DNA of 64,000 nucleotides from Cellvibrio sp. UBA7661 (lineage in GTDB: Bacteria; Pseudomonadota; Gammaproteobacteria; Pseudomonadales; Cellvibrionaceae): positions 555,524 through 619,523 of the forward strand of contig DLHT01000006.1 of the NCBI GenBank assembly GCA_002483365.1. Direction: 5' to 3'. The position numbers and the translations under genes are program-made. Under the pieces are notes generated by a model. The model worked only from the letters and a program-made list of their open reading frames with translations. It was not told where the DNA came from and ran no database searches. How positions within the stretch are numbered: position 1 is the first letter of the stretch; every line of letters begins with the position of its first letter. Of the stretch, positions 43,752 to 52,827 are shown piece after piece.

Positions 43752-45419
43752 TTAGCTCACCACACCACTGCGGTTCACACCGTTAATCAGCGCCTTCACT
43801 GCTGAAGTGATGATGTTGCGGTCTTGTCCTACACCATAAACCGGCTTGCCGTTTTTCACTTTGATTTCCACGTAGGTCACGGCGGCGACATCGGAGCCTT
43901 CGCCAACGGAATGTTCGTGGTAATCAATCACGCTCACTTCACCGTCGATAAACTGGCTGATGGCGTGGGCGGCGGCATCAATCGGGCCATTGCCACTGCC
44001 GCTGATTTGCACGGTTTTATCCTGATGTTGCGCGTGAATAGTGATATCCACCTGATGGGTATCATCCTGCTCAGTGAACTTGCTGGATTGATAAGTAATC
44101 GGCGTAGTCACTGCAAAATATTCTTCATTAAATATTTTGGCGATTTCACTGGCCTTCACTTCTTTACCGGTACTGTCACTGACTTTTTGCACCACACCGC
44201 TGAATTCAATTTGCAAACGACGCGGCAATTGCAAACCGGCTTCTTGTTGCAACAGGAAACTCACACCGCCTTTACCGGACTGCGCGTTTACCCGCACGAC
44301 CGCATCGTAACTGCGATTTAAATCTGCCGGGTCGATAGGCAAATAAGGCACTTCCCACAGCGCATCTTTTTTCTGCACTGCAAAACCTTTTTTGATCGCA
44401 TCCTGATGCGAACCAGAGAAGGCGGTAAATACCAATTCACCAGCGTAAGGGTGACGTGGATGTACCGGCAACTGGGTGCACTCTTCGTGCAATTTACGCA
44501 CACGGTCGATATCGGAAAAATCCAAACCAGGACTTACACCTTGCGAATACAAGTTCATCGCCAAGGTCACCAAACACACGTTACCGGTGCGCTCGCCATT
44601 ACCAAACAAACAACCTTCCACGCGATCTGCACCGGCCATTACCGCTAATTCAGCGGCGGCTACTGCAGTGCCACGGTCGTTGTGCGGGTGCACGCTGATG
44701 ATGATGGAATCGCGACGGTTAATGTTGCGATGAATCCACTCAATTTGGTCCGCATAGGTATTCGGCGTATTCATCTCTACCGTTGCGGGCAAATTCAAAA
44801 TCAATTTTTTCTGTGGCGATGGATTCCAAATGTCCACCACCGCATCGCATACTTCTTTCACCAATTCGATTTCGGTGGAGGAAAATACTTCCGGCGAGTA
44901 TTGGAAAGTCCAATCTACTTCCGGTGCTTGTGCGATTAATTCTTTACACCACTTGGTGCCTTGAATTGCAATTGCTTTTACACCGGCTTCATCGGTGTTG
45001 TACACAATTTTGCGAAACGCGGGTGCAAGCGGGTTGTACATATGCAAAATCGCGCGCTTGGCACCGCGCAAACTTTCCACGGTTTTTTCAATCAAGTCGT
45101 AACGCGCTTGCACTAAGACTTCAATGGTGACGTCATCGGGAATTAAATTTTCCTCGATCAACTGGCGAGTGAAGTTGTAATCAATTTCACTCGCGGAGGG
45201 GAAACCAATTTCAATTTCTTTGAAACCAATCGCCACCAATTCTTTGAACATGCGCAATTTGGTCGCAACAGACATAGGATCGATCAGCGCCTGATTGCCA
45301 TCGCGCAGGTCAGTGCTCATCCAAATGGGCGGTTTTTCAATGTGGTTGTTCGGCCATTGACGGTCGGGCAAAGAAACGCCGACAAAACGCTGGTATTTGG
45401 TAGATGGATTGGCAAGCAT
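43752..45419 (-). CDS. leuA: 2-isopropylmalate synthase
   Basis: About 555 residues, the length of the long LeuA class found in Pseudomonas-type bacteria. It condenses acetyl-CoA with 2-oxoisovalerate, the first step of leucine synthesis. The catalytic TIM barrel has STDLRDGNQALIDP (metal-binding Asp), GFPSASEIDYNF, SVHPHNDRGTAVAAAEL and GCLFGNGERTGN; the C-terminal regulatory domain includes SGSGNGPIDAAAHAI and GVGQDRNIITSAVKALINGVNR, where leucine feedback acts. The start at 45419 (MLANPSTKYQRF) has GGAG 7 nt upstream; the frame runs on to 45614 through the leader without coding signs. Confidence 0.96.
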   Translation of the reverse strand: MLANPSTKYQRFVGVSLPDRQWPNNHIEKPPIWMSTDLRDGNQALIDPMSVATKLRMFKELVAIGFKEIEIGFPSASEIDYNFTRQLIEENLIPDDVTIEVLVQARYDLIEKTVESLRGAKRAILHMYNPLAPAFRKIVYNTDEAGVKAIAIQGTKWCKELIAQAPEVDWTFQYSPEVFSSTEIELVKEVCDAVVDIWNPSPQKKLILNLPATVEMNTPNTYADQIEWIHRNINRRDSIIISVHPHNDRGTAVAAAELAVMAGADRVEGCLFGNGERTGNVCLVTLAMNLYSQGVSPGLDFSDIDRVRKLHEECTQLPVHPRHPYAGELVFTAFSGSHQDAIKKGFAVQKKDALWEVPYLPIDPADLNRSYDAVVRVNAQSGKGGVSFLLQQEAGLQLPRRLQIEFSGVVQKVSDSTGKEVKASEIAKIFNEEYFAVTTPITYQSSKFTEQDDTHQVDITIHAQHQDKTVQISGSGNGPIDAAAHAISQFIDGEVSVIDYHEHSVGEGSDVAAVTYVEIKVKNGKPVYGVGQDRNIITSAVKALINGVNRSGVVS

Positions 45420-45458
45420 GATCGACTCCGAATATTGCCTAAAGGGTCCGGTTTGTAA

Positions 45459-45498
45459 GGAGCACTTGGAACCTTGTTGTACAAGTGTTCCAGGCTCC
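45459..45498 (-). promoter_or_regulatory. leader hairpin upstream of leuA
   Basis: On the minus strand, GGAGC..GGAAC-ACTTGT/ACAAG-GTTCC..GCTCC forms a long stem-loop about 40-80 nt before the leuA ATG. No U-run follows, so it is not a simple terminator. With the short upstream leader frame, this suggests translational or attenuation control of leuA. Confidence 0.55.
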
Positions 45499-45567
45499 AA
45501 GCTGTATAGTTCTTGTGTACTGCTGTAGTAGTGGTCTTGCGGTTTTGGCCGATTCAAGTGGATCTGG

Positions 45568-45666
45568 TCAGGAACCTGGTGGTGGCAGGTACCGGTTTCC
45601 GGTGATGCAGTCACATCGGTGGAAACCCCAAACCCGCGCGGGTAGCGCCGGAGCTTTTATCAGCAT
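45568..45666 (-). CDS. candidate leuA leader peptide
   Basis: A 32-codon frame (MLIKAPALPARVWGFHRC... to PPPGS) lies between a TATACT-like -10 box (minus strand, about 45673-45678) and the leader hairpin. It has only scattered Leu codons, so it is not a classic leucine attenuator peptide. The ATG is so close to the -10 box that the transcript may be nearly leaderless. Whether it is translated is unknown. Confidence 0.35.
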   Translation of the reverse strand: MLIKAPALPARVWGFHRCDCITGNRYLPPPGS

Positions 45667-45796
45667 GGTCTTAGTATAGTGTGTCAATACTGGCAGATGA
45701 TTGCGAAGATTGTGTTATTATTGGTTTGTTAGCAATTAAATTTCTTTAAATTTTATTAAATTGAAATTTAATATCAACTATTTGAGATTTATCGCT

Positions 45797-46273
45797 ATGG
45801 AATCCCGCTTGGAACTGGATAAATACGATCGTTTGATATTGGAAGCACTCCAGAAAGACGGACGCATCTCCAACCAGGAACTGGCTGACAGTATCAGTCT
45901 TTCTCCTTCACCTTGCTTGCGCCGGGTGCGCGCGCTGGAAGAATCCGGCCTGATCGACGGCTACGTCGCGCTGCTCAATGCGCGCAAGTTGGGGCTGACG
46001 CTGGTGTCGTTTATCCAGATCAGCATGGATAAACACACCCCGGATCGCTTTGATGCGTTTGAAAAAACCGTTGAAGCTTACCCCGAGGTGTTGGAGTGCC
46101 ATTTGATCACAGGCCAATCTGCCGACTATTTACTAAAAGTCATCGTAAAAGATATGGATGCCTACCAACAATTCCTGCTGCAAAAACTCACCCGCATCGA
46201 AGGGGTGAGCGGTGTGCATTCATCGTTTGTGTTGAAGTCGCCAGTAGATAAAACGGCGCTGCCGGTGGGATGA
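45797..46273 (+). CDS. Lrp/AsnC-family transcriptional regulator
   Basis: About 158 residues: an N-terminal helix-turn-helix (LDKYDRLILEALQKDGRISNQELADSISLSPSPCLRRVRALEESGLI) and a C-terminal RAM ligand-binding domain (LECHLITGQSADYLLKVIVKDMDAYQQFL). These regulators sense amino acids and act as octamers. The start at 45797 (MESRLELDKYDR) is preferred over 45761 on family length. It lies divergent to leuA, so leucine-responsive control of leuA or of a neighbour is plausible. Confidence 0.92.
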   Translation: MESRLELDKYDRLILEALQKDGRISNQELADSISLSPSPCLRRVRALEESGLIDGYVALLNARKLGLTLVSFIQISMDKHTPDRFDAFEKTVEAYPEVLECHLITGQSADYLLKVIVKDMDAYQQFLLQKLTRIEGVSGVHSSFVLKSPVDKTALPVG

Positions 46274-46329
46274 ACACTTGCGGTTTTGATCTGTTTGAAA
46301 AGCATCCTTGCCCATTTATAAAACGGTAA

Positions 46330-47958
46330 TTATTCCAATCGCATAAAATCAAAATCCACACTGCCGCCGGTTTGCTCTGTGGCGAAGTTAAACAGGGCGA
46401 ATCTATACCCCATGAAATGATCCAGTGAATATTTCATGTGCAGGGTGTTGCCGATGGGTTTCCAATCTATGCCATCAAGACTGTAAGCGAAGGTTGCTGT
46501 GTCTTTCAGATCGCGGAAATCCATATAGGTTTTTAAATGGATTTTTGATTCAGTGAGCTGCACTCGTTCAATCACCTCCCACTGATCTTGTTCACCTCTC
46601 GCCATCACAATAGATAAACCTTCTTTGGTTTTTTCAACGCCTACAAATCCATAGATTGATTGCAAAGCACCAATGCCAGCGTAATCGCCTGCTTTCATAT
46701 TGCTGACATCAATTAAGGTGTGTGCAGTTGAAACCGGGCCAAACGTACGTTGGGTCAAGGTGTTTTGTGTTTCAACAAAACTTTTATCCAAACGTAAATT
46801 GGTTAAACGCAAAAAGCCTTTGCGATGGGTAAGTGACCAGCCTTCAGCAACTGGATTGTGATTCCATTGCCACGCCATTTTAAGTGGTTGGTTGGCAGCA
46901 TAATCAAATTCATCTGATTCAATAATATTATTGAATCCTTGATGAACAACTTGAATCGGTAACTCATCGGGCACCTTGCCGTTTACACCATAAATCGGCC
47001 AACCGTCTTGCCAATGCACAGGCACCAAATAAGGAATACGCCCTACTGCACCGCGATCGCGAAATAAAAACGCATACCATTTGCCATCAGGCGTATCAAT
47101 TAATCCACCTTGGGCAATGCCTTTATCCGTTAATGCGACTTTGCCTTCATAGCTTCCCAGCAAAGTATCCGCACGATAAATTAATTGCGTGCGCATTTTA
47201 TTCGCAGGCCAGGAAATTAAATTTAGGTAATATTTTCCGTTCACTTTTAACATCTGCGAACCTTCGGAAGGAACCCAGAATTTATCACCAGCAACACGTG
47301 AAGCTTTTGGGATTAATACACGATTAACGCCGTCTTTTTTAATTGCGGTCGCGTCGGCGGTTAGCTCGACGATAAAAATATCGTCATTGCCATAAATCAT
47401 AAATACACGGCCATCATCAAAAAATAATGATGAATCATGAAATAACGCATCGATTTCGATTCTTTGCCAATCGCCGGTTTCAATATTGTCGGTTGAAAAA
47501 ATATAAGTTTTTTTGGTGGTGTTGGAAAAACTACTGACGTAATAACGCCCATTGTGATAACGCAAACTACTCGCCCAGGTACCTTCACCGTAAGCTTCTT
47601 TGCCATTATTCAGACTGGATTTTTCATCGCTTGATAACGTTGGATAGGCATAACGCACCATTTCCCAATTGACCAAATCCTTTGATTTCATAATCGGCAA
47701 ACCGGGATTCATATGCATGGTGGTGCTACTCATATAATAAGTATCGCCCACGCGCATCACAGCAGGGTCAGGCACATCGGCCCAGATCACAGGATTATGG
47801 GCAAACGGTTTTTTGATTTCCGCCGTTTGGCAGCCCATCAATAAACTCAAAACCAATAGCAAACCCGTGAGTCTGGACACGGCAGACAAAATCTTTACCT
47901 TGGGCGATTGGCTTTGAAACCCCATGCAGTCGTAGCGGAAGTGAGTGAGTTTTTGCAC
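46330..47958 (-). CDS. GH43-family glycoside hydrolase lipoprotein
   Basis: 542 residues from a GTG at 47958 that has AGGA 8-9 nt upstream; an ATG at 47925 is the alternative. It has a lipoprotein signal with lipobox LLMGC (Cys about residue 43). A five-bladed propeller with GH43 marks follows: NPVIWADVPDPAVMRVGDTYYM (general-base Asp in VPDPAV) and GEGTWASSLRYHNGRYYV. The C-terminal beta-sandwich (~340-540) resembles the XynB-type accessory domain. Activities in this subgroup are mostly beta-xylosidase or alpha-arabinofuranosidase; which one cannot be told here. Confidence 0.88.
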   Translation of the reverse strand: MQKLTHFRYDCMGFQSQSPKVKILSAVSRLTGLLLVLSLLMGCQTAEIKKPFAHNPVIWADVPDPAVMRVGDTYYMSSTTMHMNPGLPIMKSKDLVNWEMVRYAYPTLSSDEKSSLNNGKEAYGEGTWASSLRYHNGRYYVSSFSNTTKKTYIFSTDNIETGDWQRIEIDALFHDSSLFFDDGRVFMIYGNDDIFIVELTADATAIKKDGVNRVLIPKASRVAGDKFWVPSEGSQMLKVNGKYYLNLISWPANKMRTQLIYRADTLLGSYEGKVALTDKGIAQGGLIDTPDGKWYAFLFRDRGAVGRIPYLVPVHWQDGWPIYGVNGKVPDELPIQVVHQGFNNIIESDEFDYAANQPLKMAWQWNHNPVAEGWSLTHRKGFLRLTNLRLDKSFVETQNTLTQRTFGPVSTAHTLIDVSNMKAGDYAGIGALQSIYGFVGVEKTKEGLSIVMARGEQDQWEVIERVQLTESKIHLKTYMDFRDLKDTATFAYSLDGIDWKPIGNTLHMKYSLDHFMGYRFALFNFATEQTGGSVDFDFMRLE

Positions 47959-48079
47959 CTTGCTGATCCTTTCTTTTGTGTGGTTTATGCGACAAATCGG
48001 CGACCTATCCTCAATGATTTCCTACTACGAAGCAAATAATCACAAGGTCTTTACTCGTTTTTACTTTTTGCCCAAAACT

Positions 48080-48123
48080 TGTTCAATATGCACATATAAC
48101 CTATCATAAGTGCATATTGAACA
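48080..48123. promoter_or_regulatory. operator of the Xre/RES toxin-antitoxin operon
   Basis: TGTTCAATATGCAC (48080-48093) and GTGCATATTGAACA (48110-48123) are perfect 14-bp inverted repeats with a 16-bp centre, 30 bp before the antitoxin start. It is likely the site where the Xre-type antitoxin represses its operon. Confidence 0.75.
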
Positions 48124-48153
48124 TTTTTTGGAAAGATTGAGGAAAGGGGAAAG

Positions 48154-48525
48154 ATGTCAGCGCTCGCACAAACCAGTCCGGATCCAGCATCGGTACTCGC
48201 CAAAGCGGTATTGAATGCCGCTGACCAGCTCGGCTTAAAACAAGCTGAGTTGGCCGCTGTATTGGGAATCCATCGCACCGCTGTGAGCCGCCTCAAACAA
48301 AACCCGGCACTTGACCCTAAATCCAAACAGGGCGAACTGGCTTTGCTGTTAATCCGCATCACCCGCGCGCTTTTTGCGTTGACCGGGGGCGATAAAGACT
48401 GGATCAAACATTTTATGCACAGCCCTAACGAGGTGACGGGTGGCGTGCCCGCGCGGCAGATTGAATCCATTCAAGGGCTGATCCAAGTGCTGCAATTTGT
48501 TGATGCCCTGCGCGGCAAAATTTAA
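48154..48525 (+). CDS. Xre/MbcA/ParS-type antitoxin
   Basis: 123 residues: N-terminal helix-turn-helix (LGLKQAELAAVLGIHRTAVSRLKQN) and C-terminal toxin-binding region (ALTGGDKDWIKHFMHSPNEVTGGVPARQIESIQGLIQVLQFVDALRG) of the antitoxin family that pairs with RES toxins. AGGGG upstream of the ATG. It is followed 18 bp later by the RES toxin. A perfect inverted repeat lies in its promoter. Confidence 0.92.
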   Translation: MSALAQTSPDPASVLAKAVLNAADQLGLKQAELAAVLGIHRTAVSRLKQNPALDPKSKQGELALLLIRITRALFALTGGDKDWIKHFMHSPNEVTGGVPARQIESIQGLIQVLQFVDALRGKI

Positions 48526-48543
48526 TCGCGGAGAGTGAGACGA

Positions 48544-49293
48544 ATGATTTGGGAAGCCTGCGAGGGAGCAACGTACATTCAGCCCATATCCGGCACTGCA
48601 TGGCGGTTAGTCGAAAGCCAGGAGCAAATCGCTACGCTGGGTTATGTCGATACACTCGAAGAACAAGCGCTGTTGGAAGAATTACTCGACTCAGTAAAAC
48701 CACCCTACCCAGCACATTGCGACCACTATCATTATTTATTGAAAACACCGTTTCGCTATCCACCGCTCAAATGGGGTTCACGTTTTGGGCGCGCGCATGA
48801 ACCTGGTATTTTTTATGCGGGCTGCAATGCAAATACGACCTTGGCAGAAGCGGCCTATTACCGATTTGTATTTTGGTATTCGATCAGCAATTCTCCCATC
48901 AAAAATACCATCACCTCTGCACACACATTATTCAGCGTGAATTACGCAACCAAGCGCGGAATTCGTTTACACACTGAACCATTTACCCAATACCAAACAC
49001 AACTTACCCATCCGCAACATTATTCAATAACCCAACAACTTGGCAGCGATATGCGCAGTGCGGGTGTGCAGGCATTTGAATATCAATCGGCACGCGACCC
49101 ACAACAAAAACACTGTGTCGGTTTATTTATCCACTCCGCACTCGCACAAAAAAAACCGACAGAGATGACACAGTGGTTATGTGAACTAAGCGCAACTGAA
49201 GTAGCGTTCAAACAAGTGGGGCAAAAAGAGATTATCCGTTTTGCATTAGATACTTTTTGTGTTAATGAGCGCTTGCCGATGCCAGCGGTTTAG
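48544..49293 (+). CDS. RES-domain toxin (NAD+-degrading type)
   Basis: About 249 residues with the RES domain: GTAWRLV, then WGSRFGRAHEPGIFYAGCNANTTLAEAAYYR, which holds the Arg-rich and Glu residues of the NAD+-binding site. Known RES toxins (MbcT-like) degrade cellular NAD+. The ATG at 48544 has GGAGAG 8 nt upstream; a GTG nine bases earlier is a less likely start. Second gene of the operon with the Xre-type antitoxin. It converges with a CAP-domain lipoprotein gene, with only 4 bp between stops. Confidence 0.92.
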   Translation: MIWEACEGATYIQPISGTAWRLVESQEQIATLGYVDTLEEQALLEELLDSVKPPYPAHCDHYHYLLKTPFRYPPLKWGSRFGRAHEPGIFYAGCNANTTLAEAAYYRFVFWYSISNSPIKNTITSAHTLFSVNYATKRGIRLHTEPFTQYQTQLTHPQHYSITQQLGSDMRSAGVQAFEYQSARDPQQKHCVGLFIHSALAQKKPTEMTQWLCELSATEVAFKQVGQKEIIRFALDTFCVNERLPMPAV

Positions 49294-49297
49294 AAGA

Positions 49298-50602
49298 TCA
49301 CGGTGTATTCACACGCACATTGTTGCCGCTTTTGATCACATCCAACTTGCGATTCTGGTTGCTGATTTGCACTGCATAAAAAACCGGTGCGCCCAGTGCA
49401 TCGCCAGTAATACTCAATTCGTAAGTACCGTTAGGGAATGGAATTGAATAGGCACCGCTATTAAATGCAGGGTAGGTTTTGCCATTGATAGTAATGCTGA
49501 TTCCACTTAGGCCTTCGCCGACATCATAAAATTCATTGTTATTTTTATCGTCATAAATCACGCCGGTTAAAAAATAATTCGAGCCAGAGCGCGCAAAATT
49601 TTGCGTGAGCATGGATGATAAATAATTGCGGCTGTCCTGCATAAAATAACCTTGCAGTTGGCCAACACCCACCTCGCGGTAATTCCCGTTGAGGATATTG
49701 ACGCGATGACCAGGCGATTTAAATAAACCTTCATGCTGCGACACTGCATAGCTGGTTAAGTTAATGTTGCTGCCCGTGGTGCCGCCCCATGCAATATTTT
49801 CCCCACTCGTCCAGCTGCCTGTGAAGGTATAACCTGCCGCCTGCATACGCTCATGGGGTGTTGAATTATTTTGGCCTGTGTGGGAAAAAATATCTTCATC
49901 CAGCATCCATTGCGAATGCAGGCGCGCTGATTGAGTCAGTAATAGATTGTGCGCAAGGGGCTGCTTGGGCGTATCGATAATTTGTGTTCCGGTTATCCCA
50001 TCATTTAAACCAATACCTAAACGTGCTGCCTCTGCACCAGGGTTGGCGCGCGCGCGATTAACCAATTCCACTACCAACACTTCTTGCGCAGTGGGTTGTT
50101 TTGTTAAATCAATCGAGCCCGGTGTTGCACTCACTTCTGCACTGGCAATACTTTCACTGTTGCCATTCAGCGCAGTCACTACAAAATAATACGTTTCCTG
50201 ATTGCGCAAATTGTTAATAACGTGCGGCGATATTGCATTGTCCACACGCGTACCATCATCAAAGCTGGCAATCGAATTGATAATAATGTTGGCTTCAGAA
50301 GCAAAATAAATTCGATACCCCGTTGCACCGACAACCGGATTCCAACTCAAAGTAACTGAACCATTGCCCGGCACGACAGCAACATTTTGCGGTGCTGTTA
50401 CTGCATTGAAAGATGAGGATGAAGAGTTTGTTATTGAGTTCGTACTACTGACAATACTGGAAGAATTATTCGCCGCAGGCGTTGAAGAATTATTAGTCGG
50501 CGGATTGGAAGCTCCTCCACCGGAACCACCTCCACCACAAGCAACTAATGTCAACAGCATTAAAACTGAAATACATTTATCTACATTAACGATGCTTTTC
50601 AT
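49298..50602 (-). CDS. lipoprotein with fibronectin III and CAP (SCP/PR1) domains
   Basis: About 434 residues: lipoprotein signal (lipobox LTLVACGGGG), a Ser/Asn-rich linker, a fibronectin type III domain (~70-160: APQNVAVVPGNGSVTLSWNPVVGATGYRIYF), a CAP domain (~175-340: LVVELVNRARANPGAEAARLG, HSQWMLDEDIFSHTG, SGENIAWGG, SPGHRVNILNGNYREVGVG), and a C-terminal beta domain. The CAP residues His, Glu and His (SHTG, GEN, GHR) are kept. Extracellular; the function of bacterial CAP lipoproteins is unclear. ATG at 50602 is preferred over an upstream TTG. Confidence 0.88.
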   Translation of the reverse strand: MKSIVNVDKCISVLMLLTLVACGGGGSGGGASNPPTNNSSTPAANNSSSIVSSTNSITNSSSSSFNAVTAPQNVAVVPGNGSVTLSWNPVVGATGYRIYFASEANIIINSIASFDDGTRVDNAISPHVINNLRNQETYYFVVTALNGNSESIASAEVSATPGSIDLTKQPTAQEVLVVELVNRARANPGAEAARLGIGLNDGITGTQIIDTPKQPLAHNLLLTQSARLHSQWMLDEDIFSHTGQNNSTPHERMQAAGYTFTGSWTSGENIAWGGTTGSNINLTSYAVSQHEGLFKSPGHRVNILNGNYREVGVGQLQGYFMQDSRNYLSSMLTQNFARSGSNYFLTGVIYDDKNNNEFYDVGEGLSGISITINGKTYPAFNSGAYSIPFPNGTYELSITGDALGAPVFYAVQISNQNRKLDVIKSGNNVRVNTP

Positions 50603-50852
50603 AACCAATACTCACTTCGCAAAGTACAGGCGAAAAATACTAACAAGCTTGAATCGCTAACACTGAGACAGCAGCCACAAGTAAAACAGGCGTGCGTCCC
50701 TTATAAACTCATTTTTTGTAAGCTAATTCTCATTTTTATTCTCCACCCAATCTATTTTATTGACCTGCCCACCTCATCCCAATAGGGTGTGCGCCGTCAC
50801 CGCGTTGCCCTCGGGCATGGACGAATTTTCTGCTGCTACAAGGAGTTGCCAC

Positions 50853-52153
50853 ATGCAAACTTTTGCAATCAAACACCGCGCCCAACTGACATGGGAAGAC
50901 CTTCCTTTTGTGGAAGCCCCTGTGTTTGCACATACCCATATTATGCAGATGCTGAACAACCCCAATCATTTGTGGATGCGCATCGAAAATCTCCCGGAAT
51001 TTATCCGCACAGAAATTGGTTCTTACAGCTCGTTAAGAAATCACGATTATGCCAACAACCAAATAGAACGCCTGATCGGCAGCGGCCTCTATTTCAACGT
51101 ATGCCGCACTGGAAAACCTTTTTGCGCTGCATTTACCTGGCAAGAAGATCCCGAACACCCACACAAAGGTTTTTGGGCTGATCCACTCAACTACTATTGG
51201 CGCGCATCTGTCGCTGTTAAAAATCAGCTTATGCTGATTGCTAACCAATGGCATAGATTGCAGACGCAAAGTAACTCTGATGAAAGTTCACTTGATGAGT
51301 GGATCTCTAAAACAGGTACAGTAGCTTACGCTGCTGATCCTTTTACTGCGAAGGGAATGAATTCTGGTTATGCACTCAGCTCACGAAAACAATTGAAATA
51401 TATTTCTCCGGTGACGGAAAAATCAGAAATTAAACCGGTGGATTATTTGGGGATTGTGGATGATACGTTAGCGGATATGGAGCTATTTTCTATAGAGAAA
51501 GATGCTATTGATATGGATACATCATGGAAAGATGTTAGAGGATTCAAGTATAGAAAGCAAAATGACTATAACGATTATATTTTATCAGCAGCATCAGCGT
51601 ATCCAAGGGTAAGCCCTTTAACACTGAAGGCTGTTTTATCTGTTGAATCCGCATTTAATTCTAATGCCTACAATAGTGTTGGGTATGCTGGTATTGCCCA
51701 GTTAGGTCCAAGCGAAGCGAAGCGAAGACTGAAGGGGGGCTATCTTTAGGTAATACCAAGAAAGTTGATGGTGTTTGGCAGTTTGATTTGTCAGGTGATG
51801 AACGTTTTGATCCGCAAAAAAGCATTGCCGCAAGTGCAACGGTTTTTGATAAAAAAGCTCAATATATCGATAATATTCTAGAGAAAAGTAAAATATCTGA
51901 TCTATATAGTCGCTTGGAAAAAGAACAGCTATATGTCGCTAGTTATAATGCGGGGCAGGGCACGATTGGTGGGGCGTTGAAGAATGCTATTTCCGATGGT
52001 TTCGTCGCACCAAAGTGGGAAGATTTGATTGCACGGAATAAGGCATCTGACAGTTATTTGTGGAAAGCTATGCCTTCTAGTTGGAATCGTGAAAGCAAAT
52101 ATAATGAAATAACAAACTACCAAAAAAAAGTTATGGATTTGAAAATTCAATAG
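50853..52153 (+). pseudogene. lytic-transglycosylase-like protein, split by a 5-bp tandem repeat
   Basis: One gene in two frames: 50853-51749 (AAGGAG 6 nt before ATG) ends prematurely at a TAG, and the second frame continues to 52153. Part 1 has an unknown N-terminal ~200 residues and the first half of an SLT domain (AVLSVESAFNSNAYNSVGYAGIAQLGPSEAK, with the catalytic Glu in VES). Part 2 has LSLGNTKKVDG, DPQKSIAASATVF and the SLT ending YVASYNAGQGTI. The break is at AGCGA x3 (51711-51725). With two copies the protein reads GPSEAKTEGGLSLGN in one frame. Either a recent null mutation, a phase-variable tract or a sequencing error. Downstream is a small secreted protein. Confidence 0.88.
51711..51727 (+). 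repeat. AGCGA pentanucleotide tandem repeat causing a frameshift
   Basis: Three full copies of AGCGA plus AG. Removing one copy restores the lytic-transglycosylase reading frame. Pentamer tracts of this sort can vary by slippage and switch a gene on and off. Confidence 0.9.
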
Positions 52154-52162
52154 GGTTTTAAG

Positions 52163-52744
52163 ATGAAATATATACTAAGTTTAATATTTTTATTTTTTGG
52201 TAATGTTGCTTTTTCTGTTGATCTGATGTCGACGTCAGCTGTTAAGTCTTTTAATGGCTGTGTATTTGAAAAATACAAAATAACGAATATTTCAGAAGGA
52301 GCAGGAGACTCGGGTTTTCTTACATTATTTTATTCTACAAAAATCAAGTCGAATAATATTTTGTTTCAAGCTAATGACCTTAACACTACTTCTTTTAAAG
52401 GAACCTATCTATTGCCTAAAATTCCAGAGCAAGATATTGGTACGTGGATGTTTATTGAAGAATTCTCTTCTCAGGGGGTGGTTCCTCATCTTATATATTT
52501 GCCTCTTTTAGAAGAGATAGAGCTGCAAGACTTGGGTCTTGAGAATGGCGATTTTGAGATGAGGAATATATATTTTGAGTATGTTGATACTCTTATGAGC
52601 AAAGAAAGTGTTATTGGTTTTTTCGATAAAAAGTCAAAGATGAATAGATATATGTCTCTTTTTGAAGTAGAACAAAAATTGCTATCAAGATGTGGAGGCG
52701 TTGAAAGCCTGCCTAAATGGTTTATTCCAGGTAGTGATTATTAA
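52163..52744 (+). CDS. uncharacterised secreted protein
   Basis: 193 residues with a signal peptide (MKYILSLIFLFFGNVAFSVD). The mature part has two Cys (in FNGCVFEKY and LLSRCGGVE) and many acidic and aromatic residues. Codon use is clearly more A/T-rich than the flanking genes, as is the last part of the preceding gene. It starts 9 bp after the stop of the transglycosylase-like gene, so the two are likely co-transcribed. It could be a periplasmic immunity partner of a peptidoglycan-cutting effector; that is inference from context only. Confidence 0.7.
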   Translation: MKYILSLIFLFFGNVAFSVDLMSTSAVKSFNGCVFEKYKITNISEGAGDSGFLTLFYSTKIKSNNILFQANDLNTTSFKGTYLLPKIPEQDIGTWMFIEEFSSQGVVPHLIYLPLLEEIELQDLGLENGDFEMRNIYFEYVDTLMSKESVIGFFDKKSKMNRYMSLFEVEQKLLSRCGGVESLPKWFIPGSDY

Positions 52745-52753
52745 TGTCGTTAA

Positions 52754-52827
52754 TTGTACTAGCTCAGATCTAATCTGACAGTTACCGATTTTTACGAGCC
52801 CATCAGTTTAGATTTTGCCTAGTACAA
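52754..52827. mobile_element. 74-bp MITE-like element with ~25-bp terminal inverted repeats
   Basis: The left end TTGTACTAGCTCAGATCTAA and the reverse complement of the right end TTGTACTAGGCAAAATCTAA continue with TCTGA / ACTGA, giving about 25 bp of imperfect inverted repeats with a perfect 9-bp tip. There is no coding space between. It looks like the two ends of an insertion sequence joined by internal deletion. No clear target duplication. Confidence 0.6.
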
